Origin: Saprospiraceae bacterium | GTDB lineage: Bacteria; Bacteroidota; Bacteroidia; Chitinophagales; Saprospiraceae | Length of the DNA stretch: 46,835 nt | Direction of reading: 5' to 3' | Assembly (NCBI GenBank): GCA_028282725.1 | Contig: JANQHF010000042.1 | Span: 1 to 46,835 of the forward strand | Part shown: positions 8,018 through 16,868 of the stretch, in pieces | How positions within the stretch are numbered: position 1 is the stretch's first letter | Layout: each line of letters begins with the position of its first letter | Notes under the pieces: generated by a model | Database searches by the model: none | Told to the model about the DNA's origin: nothing | The model's input: only the letters and a program-made list of their open reading frames with translations | Position numbers and translations under genes: made by a program

Positions 8018-9046
8018 TTGGACAAAAAGGCTGAAATTTTACTGAAAGAAGATGAGGCATTTGCCATTTACAGCATGCCGGGGTCAATAGATCACACCCT
8101 GATCAAAGGTCATCTGAGGGATACCAATTCTGATCAACCGTCCTTTGTCATCCGGAAATTTGATAAGAAAGATGAGAGACCCTTATTCCTGACAGGTGAT
8201 CAGATCCTTCATAATCCTAGTTTCGGGTTCAAGGTTTCTGAGAATTGTACACATACATCAACGAAGTATTCGACATATCGCACAATGGCAGAGGAGACCA
8301 TTTGTGCCATTGAAACGGGCTTATTCGAAAAAATCGTATTGTCAAAGATTATCGTTGTCGAATGGAGTCAGCAAAGCCTGCAAGATCTTTTCCTGAATGT
8401 CAAATCCGGATATCCGGATGCCTTTGTCTTTCTTTATAACATACCGGGAGAAGGATGTTGGTGTGGCGCCAGCCCTGAAGTATTAATGCAGGGGAAGAAT
8501 GGTTCTTATGAAACGATGGCCCTCGCGGGAACCCAGCCCGATCACAATCTTCCGTTGGATTCAATCAAGTGGGGAATCAAAGAAATACGCGAACAAGGGA
8601 TTATTGAAGAATACCTGTCCGATGCATTGAATCGTATGAATATACCATTTGAGAAAAGCGGGCCTCAAACGATCACCACGGGTCAGGTGCTGCATATCCT
8701 GAGTACTTTCCATTGTTCTGACGTCCGGCAACCTCTTGTATTGGCTGAAAACTTGCACCCCGGACCGGCTATAGGTGGAATGCCGCAAAAAGAGGCCGTC
8801 GATTTCATTAACAAAATGGAAATCCACAGCCGCGATCACTACTGCGGATACCTGGGACCTTGGGAAATAGAAAAAACCAATGGGTTATTTATCAATTTGC
8901 GCTCCATGAGAGTCTTTAGGAATCATTGTGTTCTGTACGTCGGAGGAGGACTCACAAAGAATTCCAAAATTGAAGATGAGTGGAATGAAACAGAATTGAA
9001 AGCACAAACGCTCCTGTCCATAATCGAACAACCGGTTGTATCATGA
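8018..9046 (+). CDS. menF: Isochorismate synthase
   Basis: 342-residue chorismate-utilising enzyme that converts chorismate to isochorismate, the first committed menaquinone step. The C-terminal catalytic domain is well conserved: ETMALAGTQ, EIREQGIIEEYLSDAL, LHPGPAIGGMP, the metal-site segment IHSRDHYCGYLGPW and a final GGGLTKNSKIEDEWNETELK with the C-terminal Glu/Lys pattern of the family. Start is TTG at 8018, since no in-frame ATG precedes the conserved region. Its stop overlaps the menD ATG by 4 bp (ATGA). A salicylate- or anthranilate-type relative is unlikely given its men neighbours. Confidence 0.92.
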   Translation: MDKKAEILLKEDEAFAIYSMPGSIDHTLIKGHLRDTNSDQPSFVIRKFDKKDERPLFLTGDQILHNPSFGFKVSENCTHTSTKYSTYRTMAEETICAIETGLFEKIVLSKIIVVEWSQQSLQDLFLNVKSGYPDAFVFLYNIPGEGCWCGASPEVLMQGKNGSYETMALAGTQPDHNLPLDSIKWGIKEIREQGIIEEYLSDALNRMNIPFEKSGPQTITTGQVLHILSTFHCSDVRQPLVLAENLHPGPAIGGMPQKEAVDFINKMEIHSRDHYCGYLGPWEIEKTNGLFINLRSMRVFRNHCVLYVGGGLTKNSKIEDEWNETELKAQTLLSIIEQPVVS

Positions 9047-10746
9047 GTTTGTCTTCAGACAAAATATCCATTTCAAGGCTTGTTCAGATTTGTTATCAAA
9101 AAGGACTGCGATATGTTGTTATCTCTCCGGGTTCGAGAAATGCACCACTGACACTATCGTTTGCAGAACATCCGGGATTTGAGTGCCTGAATATTCCTGA
9201 TGAAAGATCTGCGGCTTTTTTTGCTATGGGCATGGCGCAGCGGCTCCAGACTCCGGTGATCTTATGTTGTACATCAGGTTCGGCTGTGCTGAATTATGCT
9301 CCTGCCATTTCAGAAGCTTATTATCAGCGAATTCCCTTATTGGTCCTGACCGCGGACCGACCTATGGAATGGATCGATCAAAGAGCCGGACAAACCATTC
9401 GTCAAAGGAACATTTTTTCAAATTATATCAAACATAGCTACGAAATCATCGAAGAGGCTCAGCAGGCAGAGCATATATGGTATAATGACAGAATTGTAAA
9501 CGAAGCGATTAATGAAGCAGCAAGTGGCGCAAAGGGCCCCATACACATTAACATTCCCATGCGGGAACCACTGTATAGTTTGGTCTCAGCTGACAGATTT
9601 GAAGCGCCAAAAGTGATCCATTTCAATGAAGCCATAAAAAATCTTCCAAATGCAGATCTTGAACAATTGTCGGATGAAATAGAAGGCTATCATCGAATTA
9701 TGATCGTGGTAGGTCAGAGAAGTCCATCCGGCAAGCTTGAGGAGCTTTTGGATCAGTTCGGTGATCAATTCAAAGTCATTGTTTTGACCGAAACAACTTC
9801 AAATCTCCAGGGTGTGGATGGCATCAGCACCATTGATCGGGCGATTGATGGCATTCGGGAAAGTGAATTAGACAATTATACTCCTGATTTATTGATTTCT
9901 TTTGGAGGTGCCGTGGTGTCAAAAAAAAATCGGTTCCTGTTCCGGTCCATGAAAATAAAAGCACATTGGCACGTGGATGCCAATGACGGTTATATTGATA
10001 CCTATCAGGCATTGACGAGATTAATACAGGTTGATCCGGAATATTTTCTTGAGTCGCTCATAAAGTTCGGAAATTCGAAATCAGATGATTCTTTCTTGAG
10101 CACCTGGAAAAAGCGAGATGAGTTGACAAGACTTGCTCATGATCAATTCTTGTCGAATGCTCCATGGTCGGACCTTAAAGTATTCGAATTCATTCTTTCA
10201 TCTATTCCTTCAGGAGATATCCACTTTGCGAGCAGTACTCCGATCAGGTATTGCCAATTGTTTGTCATGCGTCCCGACCTCGTCTATTACTGTAATCGAG
10301 GGGTCAGCGGAATCGATGGATGTACTTCCACTGCAGCTGGCTTTGCTTATGTGAATGATCGAACGGTCTCCCTGATTACGGGAGATATCGCTTTCTTTTA
10401 TGATTCAAATGGATTGTGGCACCACCACCTTTCAAAAAATCTGAAAATCATCTTAATCAATAATGGCGGTGGAAATATTTTCAGGTATGTTTCCGGCCCG
10501 GATCAAACTGATTACCTCGAAGAACACTTTGAAGCCAGTCACAGCAATACGGCAGAAGGCATTTCAAGGTCCTACAACATTGGCTACAAGTCGGTTGGGA
10601 ATATGCCCGCACTGGTCGAGGGATTGCAATGGCTTTACGATGAATCCAGGAATAATTGTGCGCTCCTGGAAATACAAACACCCGGACATTCGAACATTGA
10701 TTTGCTAAAGGAATATTTTGAATTTCTTCCTCATACCAAGTCATAA
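9043..10746 (+). CDS. menD: SEPHCHC synthase (2-succinyl-5-enolpyruvyl-6-hydroxy-3-cyclohexene-1-carboxylate synthase)
   Basis: 567-residue thiamine-diphosphate enzyme that joins isochorismate with the succinic semialdehyde unit derived from 2-oxoglutarate. Features: the N-terminal Pyr domain with VVISPGSRNAPL and the catalytic Glu in NIPDERSAAFF; CTSGSAVLNYAPAISEA; the middle domain; and the C-terminal PP domain with the ThDP/Mg motif beginning G447-D448 (GDIAFFYDSNG). Length is normal. It is the last gene of the men cluster and is translationally coupled to menF. menB, menH and menA are not nearby, so the pathway is completed from elsewhere in the genome. Confidence 0.95.
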   Translation: MSLSSDKISISRLVQICYQKGLRYVVISPGSRNAPLTLSFAEHPGFECLNIPDERSAAFFAMGMAQRLQTPVILCCTSGSAVLNYAPAISEAYYQRIPLLVLTADRPMEWIDQRAGQTIRQRNIFSNYIKHSYEIIEEAQQAEHIWYNDRIVNEAINEAASGAKGPIHINIPMREPLYSLVSADRFEAPKVIHFNEAIKNLPNADLEQLSDEIEGYHRIMIVVGQRSPSGKLEELLDQFGDQFKVIVLTETTSNLQGVDGISTIDRAIDGIRESELDNYTPDLLISFGGAVVSKKNRFLFRSMKIKAHWHVDANDGYIDTYQALTRLIQVDPEYFLESLIKFGNSKSDDSFLSTWKKRDELTRLAHDQFLSNAPWSDLKVFEFILSSIPSGDIHFASSTPIRYCQLFVMRPDLVYYCNRGVSGIDGCTSTAAGFAYVNDRTVSLITGDIAFFYDSNGLWHHHLSKNLKIILINNGGGNIFRYVSGPDQTDYLEEHFEASHSNTAEGISRSYNIGYKSVGNMPALVEGLQWLYDESRNNCALLEIQTPGHSNIDLLKEYFEFLPHTKS

Positions 10747-10817
10747 TGGATTAAATCTCCCACAACAGGAGTAGAATTGTCTCACACTCTTTTATTTTCG
10801 CATCAGAATACCTGAAT

Positions 10818-11930
10818 ATGATTATCGGAATTCCTAAAGAAATCAAATCGAATGAGAATCGGGTGGCTATGACACCAAGTGGTGTGGCGACCCTCGTTTC
10901 AAATGGTCATGAAGTACATGTACAAAAGAATGCAGGCATTGGCAGCGGCTTTGAAGATCAGTCTTTTGTAGAAGCCGGAGCAATTATAGAGTCCACCATT
11001 GAAGAAGTCTACGGTATTGGTGAAATGATCATAAAGGTGAAGGAACCCATCGAATCAGAATATGGATTGGTAAGAGATGGACAATTACTGTTCACCTATT
11101 TTCATTTTGCCTCACATGAACCGCTCACAAGGGCCATGATGGATAGTGGCGCGGTCTGTGTCGCTTATGAAACGGTCGAGAACAAGGACAGGTCGCTGCC
11201 ATTACTTGTTCCCATGTCCGAGGTTGCGGGTCGAATGAGTATTCAGGAAGGAGCCAAATATCTGGAGAAACCATCGGGTGGAAGAGGCATTTTGTTGGGC
11301 GGGGTTCCCGGTGTATTACCGGCACATGTGTTAATCATAGGTGGAGGTGTCGTGGGAACGCAAGCCGCAAAAATGGCCGCAGGACTTGGTGCCGATGTGA
11401 CGATCATGGATATCAACTTAGACCGGCTCAGGTATCTTGAAGACGTGATGCCGGATAATATTAATACGGTTTATAGCAATCCTTACAATATCAAGAAATT
11501 GAGCGTTACTGCAGATCTTATCGTAGGGGCGGTATTGATTCCTGGTGCGAAGGCTCCTCGCCTCATCTCCAGGGATATGCTAGCCGAGATGAAAGATGGG
11601 GCTGTCCTGATAGATGTTGCCGTGGACCAGGGTGGCTGCATCGAAACCTGCCGCCCGACAACCCACGATGATCCCATTTATGTAATTGATGGAGTTGTGC
11701 ATTATTGCGTAGCAAATATGCCGGGAGCCGTACCGTTCACTTCTACTATAGCCCTGACCAATGCGACACTCGCATATGCCATACAATTGGCAAACAAAGG
11801 TTGGCGCAAAGCTTGCCAGGAAAACGAATCACTAAGAAAAGGATTAAATGTTATCCATGGTAAAATCGTTTACCCGGCAATAGCAGAGGCATTTGAATTG
11901 GAATATACTCCGGTCGGTGATTTTTTGTAA
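10818..11930 (+). CDS. ald: Alanine dehydrogenase
   Basis: 370-residue NAD-dependent enzyme interconverting L-alanine with pyruvate plus ammonia. It begins with the family signature MIIGIPKEIK and has the substrate-binding K75 and catalytic H96 (FTYFHFAS) at the positions known for the family, the nucleotide-binding fold with GGGVVGTQAAKMAAGLGA, and the C-terminal HYCVANMPGAVPFTST segment. Transcribed after the men operon with a 71-bp gap, so probably independently; no exact promoter element was recognised. It may feed pyruvate and ammonium during growth on amino acids. Assignment is secure. Confidence 0.95.
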   Translation: MIIGIPKEIKSNENRVAMTPSGVATLVSNGHEVHVQKNAGIGSGFEDQSFVEAGAIIESTIEEVYGIGEMIIKVKEPIESEYGLVRDGQLLFTYFHFASHEPLTRAMMDSGAVCVAYETVENKDRSLPLLVPMSEVAGRMSIQEGAKYLEKPSGGRGILLGGVPGVLPAHVLIIGGGVVGTQAAKMAAGLGADVTIMDINLDRLRYLEDVMPDNINTVYSNPYNIKKLSVTADLIVGAVLIPGAKAPRLISRDMLAEMKDGAVLIDVAVDQGGCIETCRPTTHDDPIYVIDGVVHYCVANMPGAVPFTSTIALTNATLAYAIQLANKGWRKACQENESLRKGLNVIHGKIVYPAIAEAFELEYTPVGDFL

Positions 11931-12043
11931 ATAGGAATCCTGCTAATGATAGTATGAACCGTGCCGCCGGTATCCTATGCGAGAAAGGATGATACTTTGT
12001 TCCTCTTTGTCCGGATGCTCTGGTTGATGTTCCCTTTTTAAGA

Positions 12044-12057
12044 GTAATTAAAATTAC
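12044..12057. promoter_or_regulatory. Palindrome upstream of the glycogen operon
   Basis: GTAATT-AA-AATTAC, extended by one pair to 7-bp arms with flanking A/T (12043-12058), lies 48 bp before the glgB start. It looks like a dimeric regulator site or part of the promoter region. The A/T content makes chance occurrence possible. Confidence 0.3.
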
Positions 12058-12105
12058 TTCATTCAACAGGGCAGCAGATCAAATGGTGGTAAGTCAAGAA
12101 TATTC

Positions 12106-14082
12106 TTGGTTTCTGCCTCGCAAGAACTATATTTACTGACAACAAAATCCGGTTCGGTGTCAGGTAAGGCTCTTCCACATACGATCTTCACAGAATTCGA
12201 CATTTATCTCTTTAAAACCGGCCAGCATCACCAACTGTACAATAAGCTTGGCAACCGCCAAATTGAATTAAACGGATCAAAGGGCACCTATTTCGCAGTT
12301 TATGCCCCGGCTGCAAGGAGTGTTCAGGTCATAGGAAATTTTAATAATTGGGAGGGGGCCAATTATGATCTGTTTGTTCGATGGGATGGCAGTGGTATCT
12401 GGGAAGGCTTCATACCCGGTATTGATAGGGGAGAAATGTACAAGTATAAGATCTACAGTCATTACGATTCGAAAGTTAGGGAGAAGTCGGATCCCTATGG
12501 CTTTTACTTCGAAATGGCACCTGGTACGGCTTGCATTACGTGGGACACGTGGTTTGAGTGGGACGACGGTGAATGGATGAAAAAGAGAAAAGATTTCAAT
12601 GCCTATGATTCACCCATCTCTATTTATGAAGTTCATCTGGGTAGTTGGAAGAAGCAATTGTCAGAGTTGAGATCTCTTCATTACTCAGAGTTAGCAGAAG
12701 AACTGGTCGACTATGTTGTCAAAATGGGTTTTACGCATGTAGAGTTGCTTCCGGTGACCGAACATCCCTTTTACCCCTCGTGGGGTTATCTGTCAACCGG
12801 CTTTTTTGCTCCTACGAGCAGATTTGGCGCTCCCCAGGAATTGATGTCTTTGATCCAGGCCTTTCACAAAGCAGGTATAGGCGTTATTCTCGATTGGGTA
12901 CCCGCACATTTTCCCGCAGACGATTCATGGTTGGCTGATTTTGATGGCTCCCATGTATATGAGCATCCCAATCCTAAGAAGGGTTATCATCCGGATTGGA
13001 ACAGCCTCATCTTTAATTTTGAGCGACCGGAGATCCAGTCGTTTTTATTGTCTAGTGCACACTTTTGGTTAGATCGATATCATATCGACGGACTTCGCGT
13101 GGATGCGGTGGCCTCTATGCTCTATCTTGACTACAGCAGAAACGAGGGAGAATGGGACCCGAATGAATATGGTGGCAACGAAAATTTTCCGGCCATCGGG
13201 TTTTTGAAAAATTTGAATCAAAGCACCTACGAACGGTTTCCAGGCATCATGATGATGGCAGAAGAGTCGACAGCATTCCAGGGCATTACACGGCCGGTCT
13301 ATCAGGGAGGGCTGGGATTTGGTTTCAAATGGATGATGGGATGGATGAACGATACCTTACGCTATTTGGAAAGAAATCCCATCTATCGTAAATACCACCA
13401 TAATGAGATCAGCTTCAGCATGGCTTATGCGTATTCGGAGACGTATATTCTTCCACTATCGCATGATGAGGTAGTGCATGGCAAAAGATCCCTGGTTTAT
13501 AAAATGCCGGGAGATGACTGGCAAAGATTTGCCAATCTTCGATTGCTGTATTCCTATATGTTCAGTCATCCCGGGCATAAATTATTGTTCATGGGCAATG
13601 AAATCGGACAGACTTCAGAGTGGAATGTAGATGGTAGTGTGGAATGGCATCTCCTTGATCACGACCCTCATAAGGGGATCTGGCAATTGATACTCGATCT
13701 GAACGCGCTCTTCACTTCTGAGCCGGCACTTTACCAATACTCATTTGTCTACAAGGGGTTTCAATGGATCGATCATGGCGACCATGAAAATTCGATCCTT
13801 GCCTATGTAAGACACTCTGAAAAGGAAATGATCCTCGTCGTCTGTAATTTTACACCATCTGTTCATGACGACTACCGCCTTGGTATACCTGAAGAAGGTA
13901 CATGGAAAGAGATTTTCAACAGCAATTCAACGAAATTCTGGGGAACCGGTGAGCATCACAATGGAAAGGTATTGACGGATAAAATCGAATCTCACGGCTT
14001 TGATCAATCCTTGTCGCTTGAAATCCCCCCTTTAGGTGTCATCTATCTAAAGAAGAAAAAGAAAAGGAATGCCAAAAAATAA
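12106..14082 (+). CDS. glgB: 1,4-alpha-glucan branching enzyme
   Basis: 658-residue GH13 enzyme that makes alpha-1,6 branches in glycogen. An N-terminal CBM48 module (about residues 65-160; YFAVYAPAARSVQVIGNFNNW) is followed by the catalytic barrel, with nucleophile D333 (GLRVDAVASML), acid/base E386 (MMMAEEST) and D454 (PLSHDEVVHGK), then a beta-sandwich C-terminal domain. The start is TTG 12106; a nearby ATG at 12083 is in another frame and hits a stop quickly, and no in-frame ATG lies before the conserved FTEFDIYLFK segment. It overlaps glgA by 14 bp and opens a four-gene glycogen cluster. Confidence 0.95.
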   Translation: MVSASQELYLLTTKSGSVSGKALPHTIFTEFDIYLFKTGQHHQLYNKLGNRQIELNGSKGTYFAVYAPAARSVQVIGNFNNWEGANYDLFVRWDGSGIWEGFIPGIDRGEMYKYKIYSHYDSKVREKSDPYGFYFEMAPGTACITWDTWFEWDDGEWMKKRKDFNAYDSPISIYEVHLGSWKKQLSELRSLHYSELAEELVDYVVKMGFTHVELLPVTEHPFYPSWGYLSTGFFAPTSRFGAPQELMSLIQAFHKAGIGVILDWVPAHFPADDSWLADFDGSHVYEHPNPKKGYHPDWNSLIFNFERPEIQSFLLSSAHFWLDRYHIDGLRVDAVASMLYLDYSRNEGEWDPNEYGGNENFPAIGFLKNLNQSTYERFPGIMMMAEESTAFQGITRPVYQGGLGFGFKWMMGWMNDTLRYLERNPIYRKYHHNEISFSMAYAYSETYILPLSHDEVVHGKRSLVYKMPGDDWQRFANLRLLYSYMFSHPGHKLLFMGNEIGQTSEWNVDGSVEWHLLDHDPHKGIWQLILDLNALFTSEPALYQYSFVYKGFQWIDHGDHENSILAYVRHSEKEMILVVCNFTPSVHDDYRLGIPEEGTWKEIFNSNSTKFWGTGEHHNGKVLTDKIESHGFDQSLSLEIPPLGVIYLKKKKKRNAKK

Positions 14083-15517
14083 TGTCTTGCACATTTCGAC
14101 GGAATGCTATCCTATGGCTAAAGCCGGAGGTATGGCAGATGTTGTTGGATCGCTGCCCAAATATTTAAGTTCGTTCAATTGGGATCCAACTGTAATTACA
14201 CCAAGGTATATGTTGCCCTGGTTTGAGGAGCATGACCTCGAGGTGGTTTTCCGTGCAACATTGGAATTAGACAAACAGTCTCTGGAATACAATGTGCTTC
14301 GCCTGGAAGATGACGTGCTTCCCTTTGAATATTTTTGCGTGGATATCCCCGGATTATTTGACAGACAAAGCATCTACCTGAATGAAGACGGGCATGGCTT
14401 TGAAGATGAGGCTGAAAGAAACATTTCGTTCCAATTGGCGGTATTGCAATGGTTGCTGGATTCAAAATCCAAAAAAAAGTTTAATGTAATCCATTGCCAT
14501 GATCATCAGACCGGATTTATTCCATTCCTCATTAAGAATGCACCGGAGTATGAGGATTTGAGTGGGATTCCGTCTTTCTACACGATACATAATGGTGCTT
14601 ACAACAGTAAATATCCATGGGGTAAAAAGGGACTATTTCCGGAATTTGATTCGGATTTAAATCAATTCATAGAGTGGGATGGCGAAATGGATGGTACGGT
14701 CGCTGCAGTGCGTTATTCCGACCATGTGAATACCGTATCACCCAGTTATCTGGAAGATCTAAGAACCGATTTGCCCATTCTCCAGTTGATCTCGGAAGAG
14801 CACCCTGAAAAATTCAGTGGCAATTTAAATGGCATTGACAGTGACGTTTGGAATCCAAAAACCGATCACTTGCTTCAATATCCTCTGAAGACATCCGTAG
14901 AGAAATTTAAAAAGGAAAATAAACAAGCCATTCTCTCCGGTTTATACCATCTGGCAGGAATACCACTGATCAGCTTTATCGGGAGATTTGCACATCAAAA
15001 AGGAGGCGACCTTCTGGTGCCCAGTATTGAGAGAACCCTGGCTCGTTTTGGCTTTGTGAACTTTTATATTCTAGGTTCCGGAGATCGGTTTATCGAACAT
15101 CAGGTACAAGCCTTACGGGATAAATACCCGGAGCGCATAGCCTGTTATGTTGGTTATAATGAGGGACTTGCACACCAGGTATACGGGGCATCGGATTTTA
15201 TCGTCATGCCATCCAGGTTCGAGCCATGCGGGCTGAACCAAATGTTTGCCATGCGTTATGGTTCTCTGGTAGTCGCCCGGAAAACGGGTGGGCTGAAAGA
15301 CACGGTCATTGATTATAAATCGGAAGGACTGGGTATTTCGTTTGATTACGACAGTATCGAGGATTTGACGCATGCTTTAGCGCGTGCCCTGCACCTGTAT
15401 CGCAACCAGGAATTATTCAAAGAATTAAGAAAGAAAGCCATGAAAATTGATTTTTCATGGACACATACAGCCCAGGAATACAGTCACATTTATAATCGAT
15501 TAATTGAAAAAGTATGA
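14069..15517 (+). CDS. glgA: Glycogen synthase (ADP-glucose, GT5)
   Basis: 482-residue retaining glucosyltransferase that extends alpha-1,4-glucan from ADP-glucose. It has the GT5 N-terminal K-x-G-G motif (K18-A-G-G-M), the ISTECYPMAKAGGMADVVG opening, a second Rossmann domain from about residue 295 (ISFIGRFAHQKGGDL), the active-site E in SRFEPCGLNQMFAMRYG and the following KTGGLKDTV loop. Methionine replaces the usual leucine in KxGGL. Overlaps both neighbours (14 bp with glgB, 4 bp with glgC), which fits translational coupling in one operon. Confidence 0.94.
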   Translation: MPKNNVLHISTECYPMAKAGGMADVVGSLPKYLSSFNWDPTVITPRYMLPWFEEHDLEVVFRATLELDKQSLEYNVLRLEDDVLPFEYFCVDIPGLFDRQSIYLNEDGHGFEDEAERNISFQLAVLQWLLDSKSKKKFNVIHCHDHQTGFIPFLIKNAPEYEDLSGIPSFYTIHNGAYNSKYPWGKKGLFPEFDSDLNQFIEWDGEMDGTVAAVRYSDHVNTVSPSYLEDLRTDLPILQLISEEHPEKFSGNLNGIDSDVWNPKTDHLLQYPLKTSVEKFKKENKQAILSGLYHLAGIPLISFIGRFAHQKGGDLLVPSIERTLARFGFVNFYILGSGDRFIEHQVQALRDKYPERIACYVGYNEGLAHQVYGASDFIVMPSRFEPCGLNQMFAMRYGSLVVARKTGGLKDTVIDYKSEGLGISFDYDSIEDLTHALARALHLYRNQELFKELRKKAMKIDFSWTHTAQEYSHIYNRLIEKV

Positions 15518-16794
15518 TTGCTTCAAGAACAATTGCCGTCATTTTAGGAGGAGGAGTAGGGTCGAGGCTTTATCCATTGACCAGGGACCGATCAAAACCT
15601 GCTGTGCCCATAGCCGGTAAATTCAGATTGATTGATATTCCTATTTCCAATTGTTTGAACTCCGGAATATCGAGAATGTTTGTCTTAACCCAATTCAACT
15701 CGGCTTCATTGAATCAACATATCAAGAATGCCTACCGGTTTGACAATTTCTCCAAAGGCTTTGTAGATATCCTGGCAGCTGAGCAGACCACTCAAAGTAT
15801 GGATTGGTTTCAGGGAACAGCCGATGCCGTAAGACAGGTAGTAGTGCATCTGGATCAACATGATTTTGATAATGTGATGATTTTGTCGGGAGATCAATTG
15901 TATCAAATGAATTTCAATGAGATTCTTAGGGATCACGAGGAAAAAGGAGCAGACATTTCCGTGGCGACCATCCCGGTTGGTCCGGAAGATGCCACAGGAT
16001 TTGGAATCATGAAGGTGAATAACGAGGGTATGATCGAAAACTTTATTGAAAAGCCTGCTATCGATGTGTTGGATCAATGGAAATCCGAAGTCGAGGACAA
16101 ACATTCCAGTCAGGGCAAGCATTACCTGGCATCGATGGGGATCTATGTCTTTACGGAAGGTATGTTGACTGACCTGTTCACAAAAAATCCCAAAGCGGTG
16201 GATTTTGGAAAGGAGATCATTCCCCATGCAGTGGAGAGTTCGGACTACAAAGTGGCCAGTCATGCTTTTGGGGGGTATTGGACGGACATAGGGACGATAA
16301 AGTCGTTCTTTGATGCCAATTTGAAACTCACTGACTACCTCCCGCAATTCAATCTCTATCACAACGAAAACTCCATTTATACCAATGCCAGGATGCTGTC
16401 TCCTACAAAGGTATTCGGCACACAATTTTCACATGTGCTGCTCACAGAAGGTGGAATTATCCATGCTTCCAAGATATCACATTCCATCATCGGAATCCGG
16501 TCAAGGATCGGGAAAAATACGACGATAGAACATTCGATCCTCATGGGTATCGATTACTATCAGACGCTCAAGGAGTTAGAAGAGGATCCGGATATCGAAC
16601 TTCTGGGAATTGGTGAAAACTGCTTTTTGAAAAATGTTATCATCGATAAAAATGTCAAGGTGGGAGACGATTGCACCATTGTTGGTAGTGACCAATTAGA
16701 AGACACAGAAACAGATGAGTACTGTGTTCGTGACGGGATTGTGATCATTAAGAAAGGTGCATCCATTCCGGCAAATACCAAGATCGGTATTTGA
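15514..16794 (+). CDS. glgC: Glucose-1-phosphate adenylyltransferase (ADP-glucose pyrophosphorylase)
   Basis: 426-residue enzyme making ADP-glucose, the regulated step of glycogen synthesis. The nucleotidyltransferase domain has GGGVGSRLYPLT, RSKPAVPIAGKFRLID and the catalytic-Asp loop LSGDQLYQMNF; the glucose-1-phosphate site shows GFGIMKVN and FIEKP; a left-handed beta-helix domain with hexapeptide-like repeats occupies the C-terminal third (from about residue 300). Length is normal. Starts with the ATGA overlap to glgA. Allosteric preferences cannot be read from sequence. Confidence 0.95.
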   Translation: MIASRTIAVILGGGVGSRLYPLTRDRSKPAVPIAGKFRLIDIPISNCLNSGISRMFVLTQFNSASLNQHIKNAYRFDNFSKGFVDILAAEQTTQSMDWFQGTADAVRQVVVHLDQHDFDNVMILSGDQLYQMNFNEILRDHEEKGADISVATIPVGPEDATGFGIMKVNNEGMIENFIEKPAIDVLDQWKSEVEDKHSSQGKHYLASMGIYVFTEGMLTDLFTKNPKAVDFGKEIIPHAVESSDYKVASHAFGGYWTDIGTIKSFFDANLKLTDYLPQFNLYHNENSIYTNARMLSPTKVFGTQFSHVLLTEGGIIHASKISHSIIGIRSRIGKNTTIEHSILMGIDYYQTLKELEEDPDIELLGIGENCFLKNVIIDKNVKVGDDCTIVGSDQLEDTETDEYCVRDGIVIIKKGASIPANTKIGI

Positions 16795-16868
16795 GCATTG
16801 TTCATATGATCCAAAGTCTTTTGATCAGACCAAGTCGCTATCATTTATAATCAGAATACGAGTATCTC

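Noticed and set aside
15706-16425. 239-residue open frame antisense to glgC
   Set aside because: It is wholly inside the secure glgC gene on the other strand, with no domain features.
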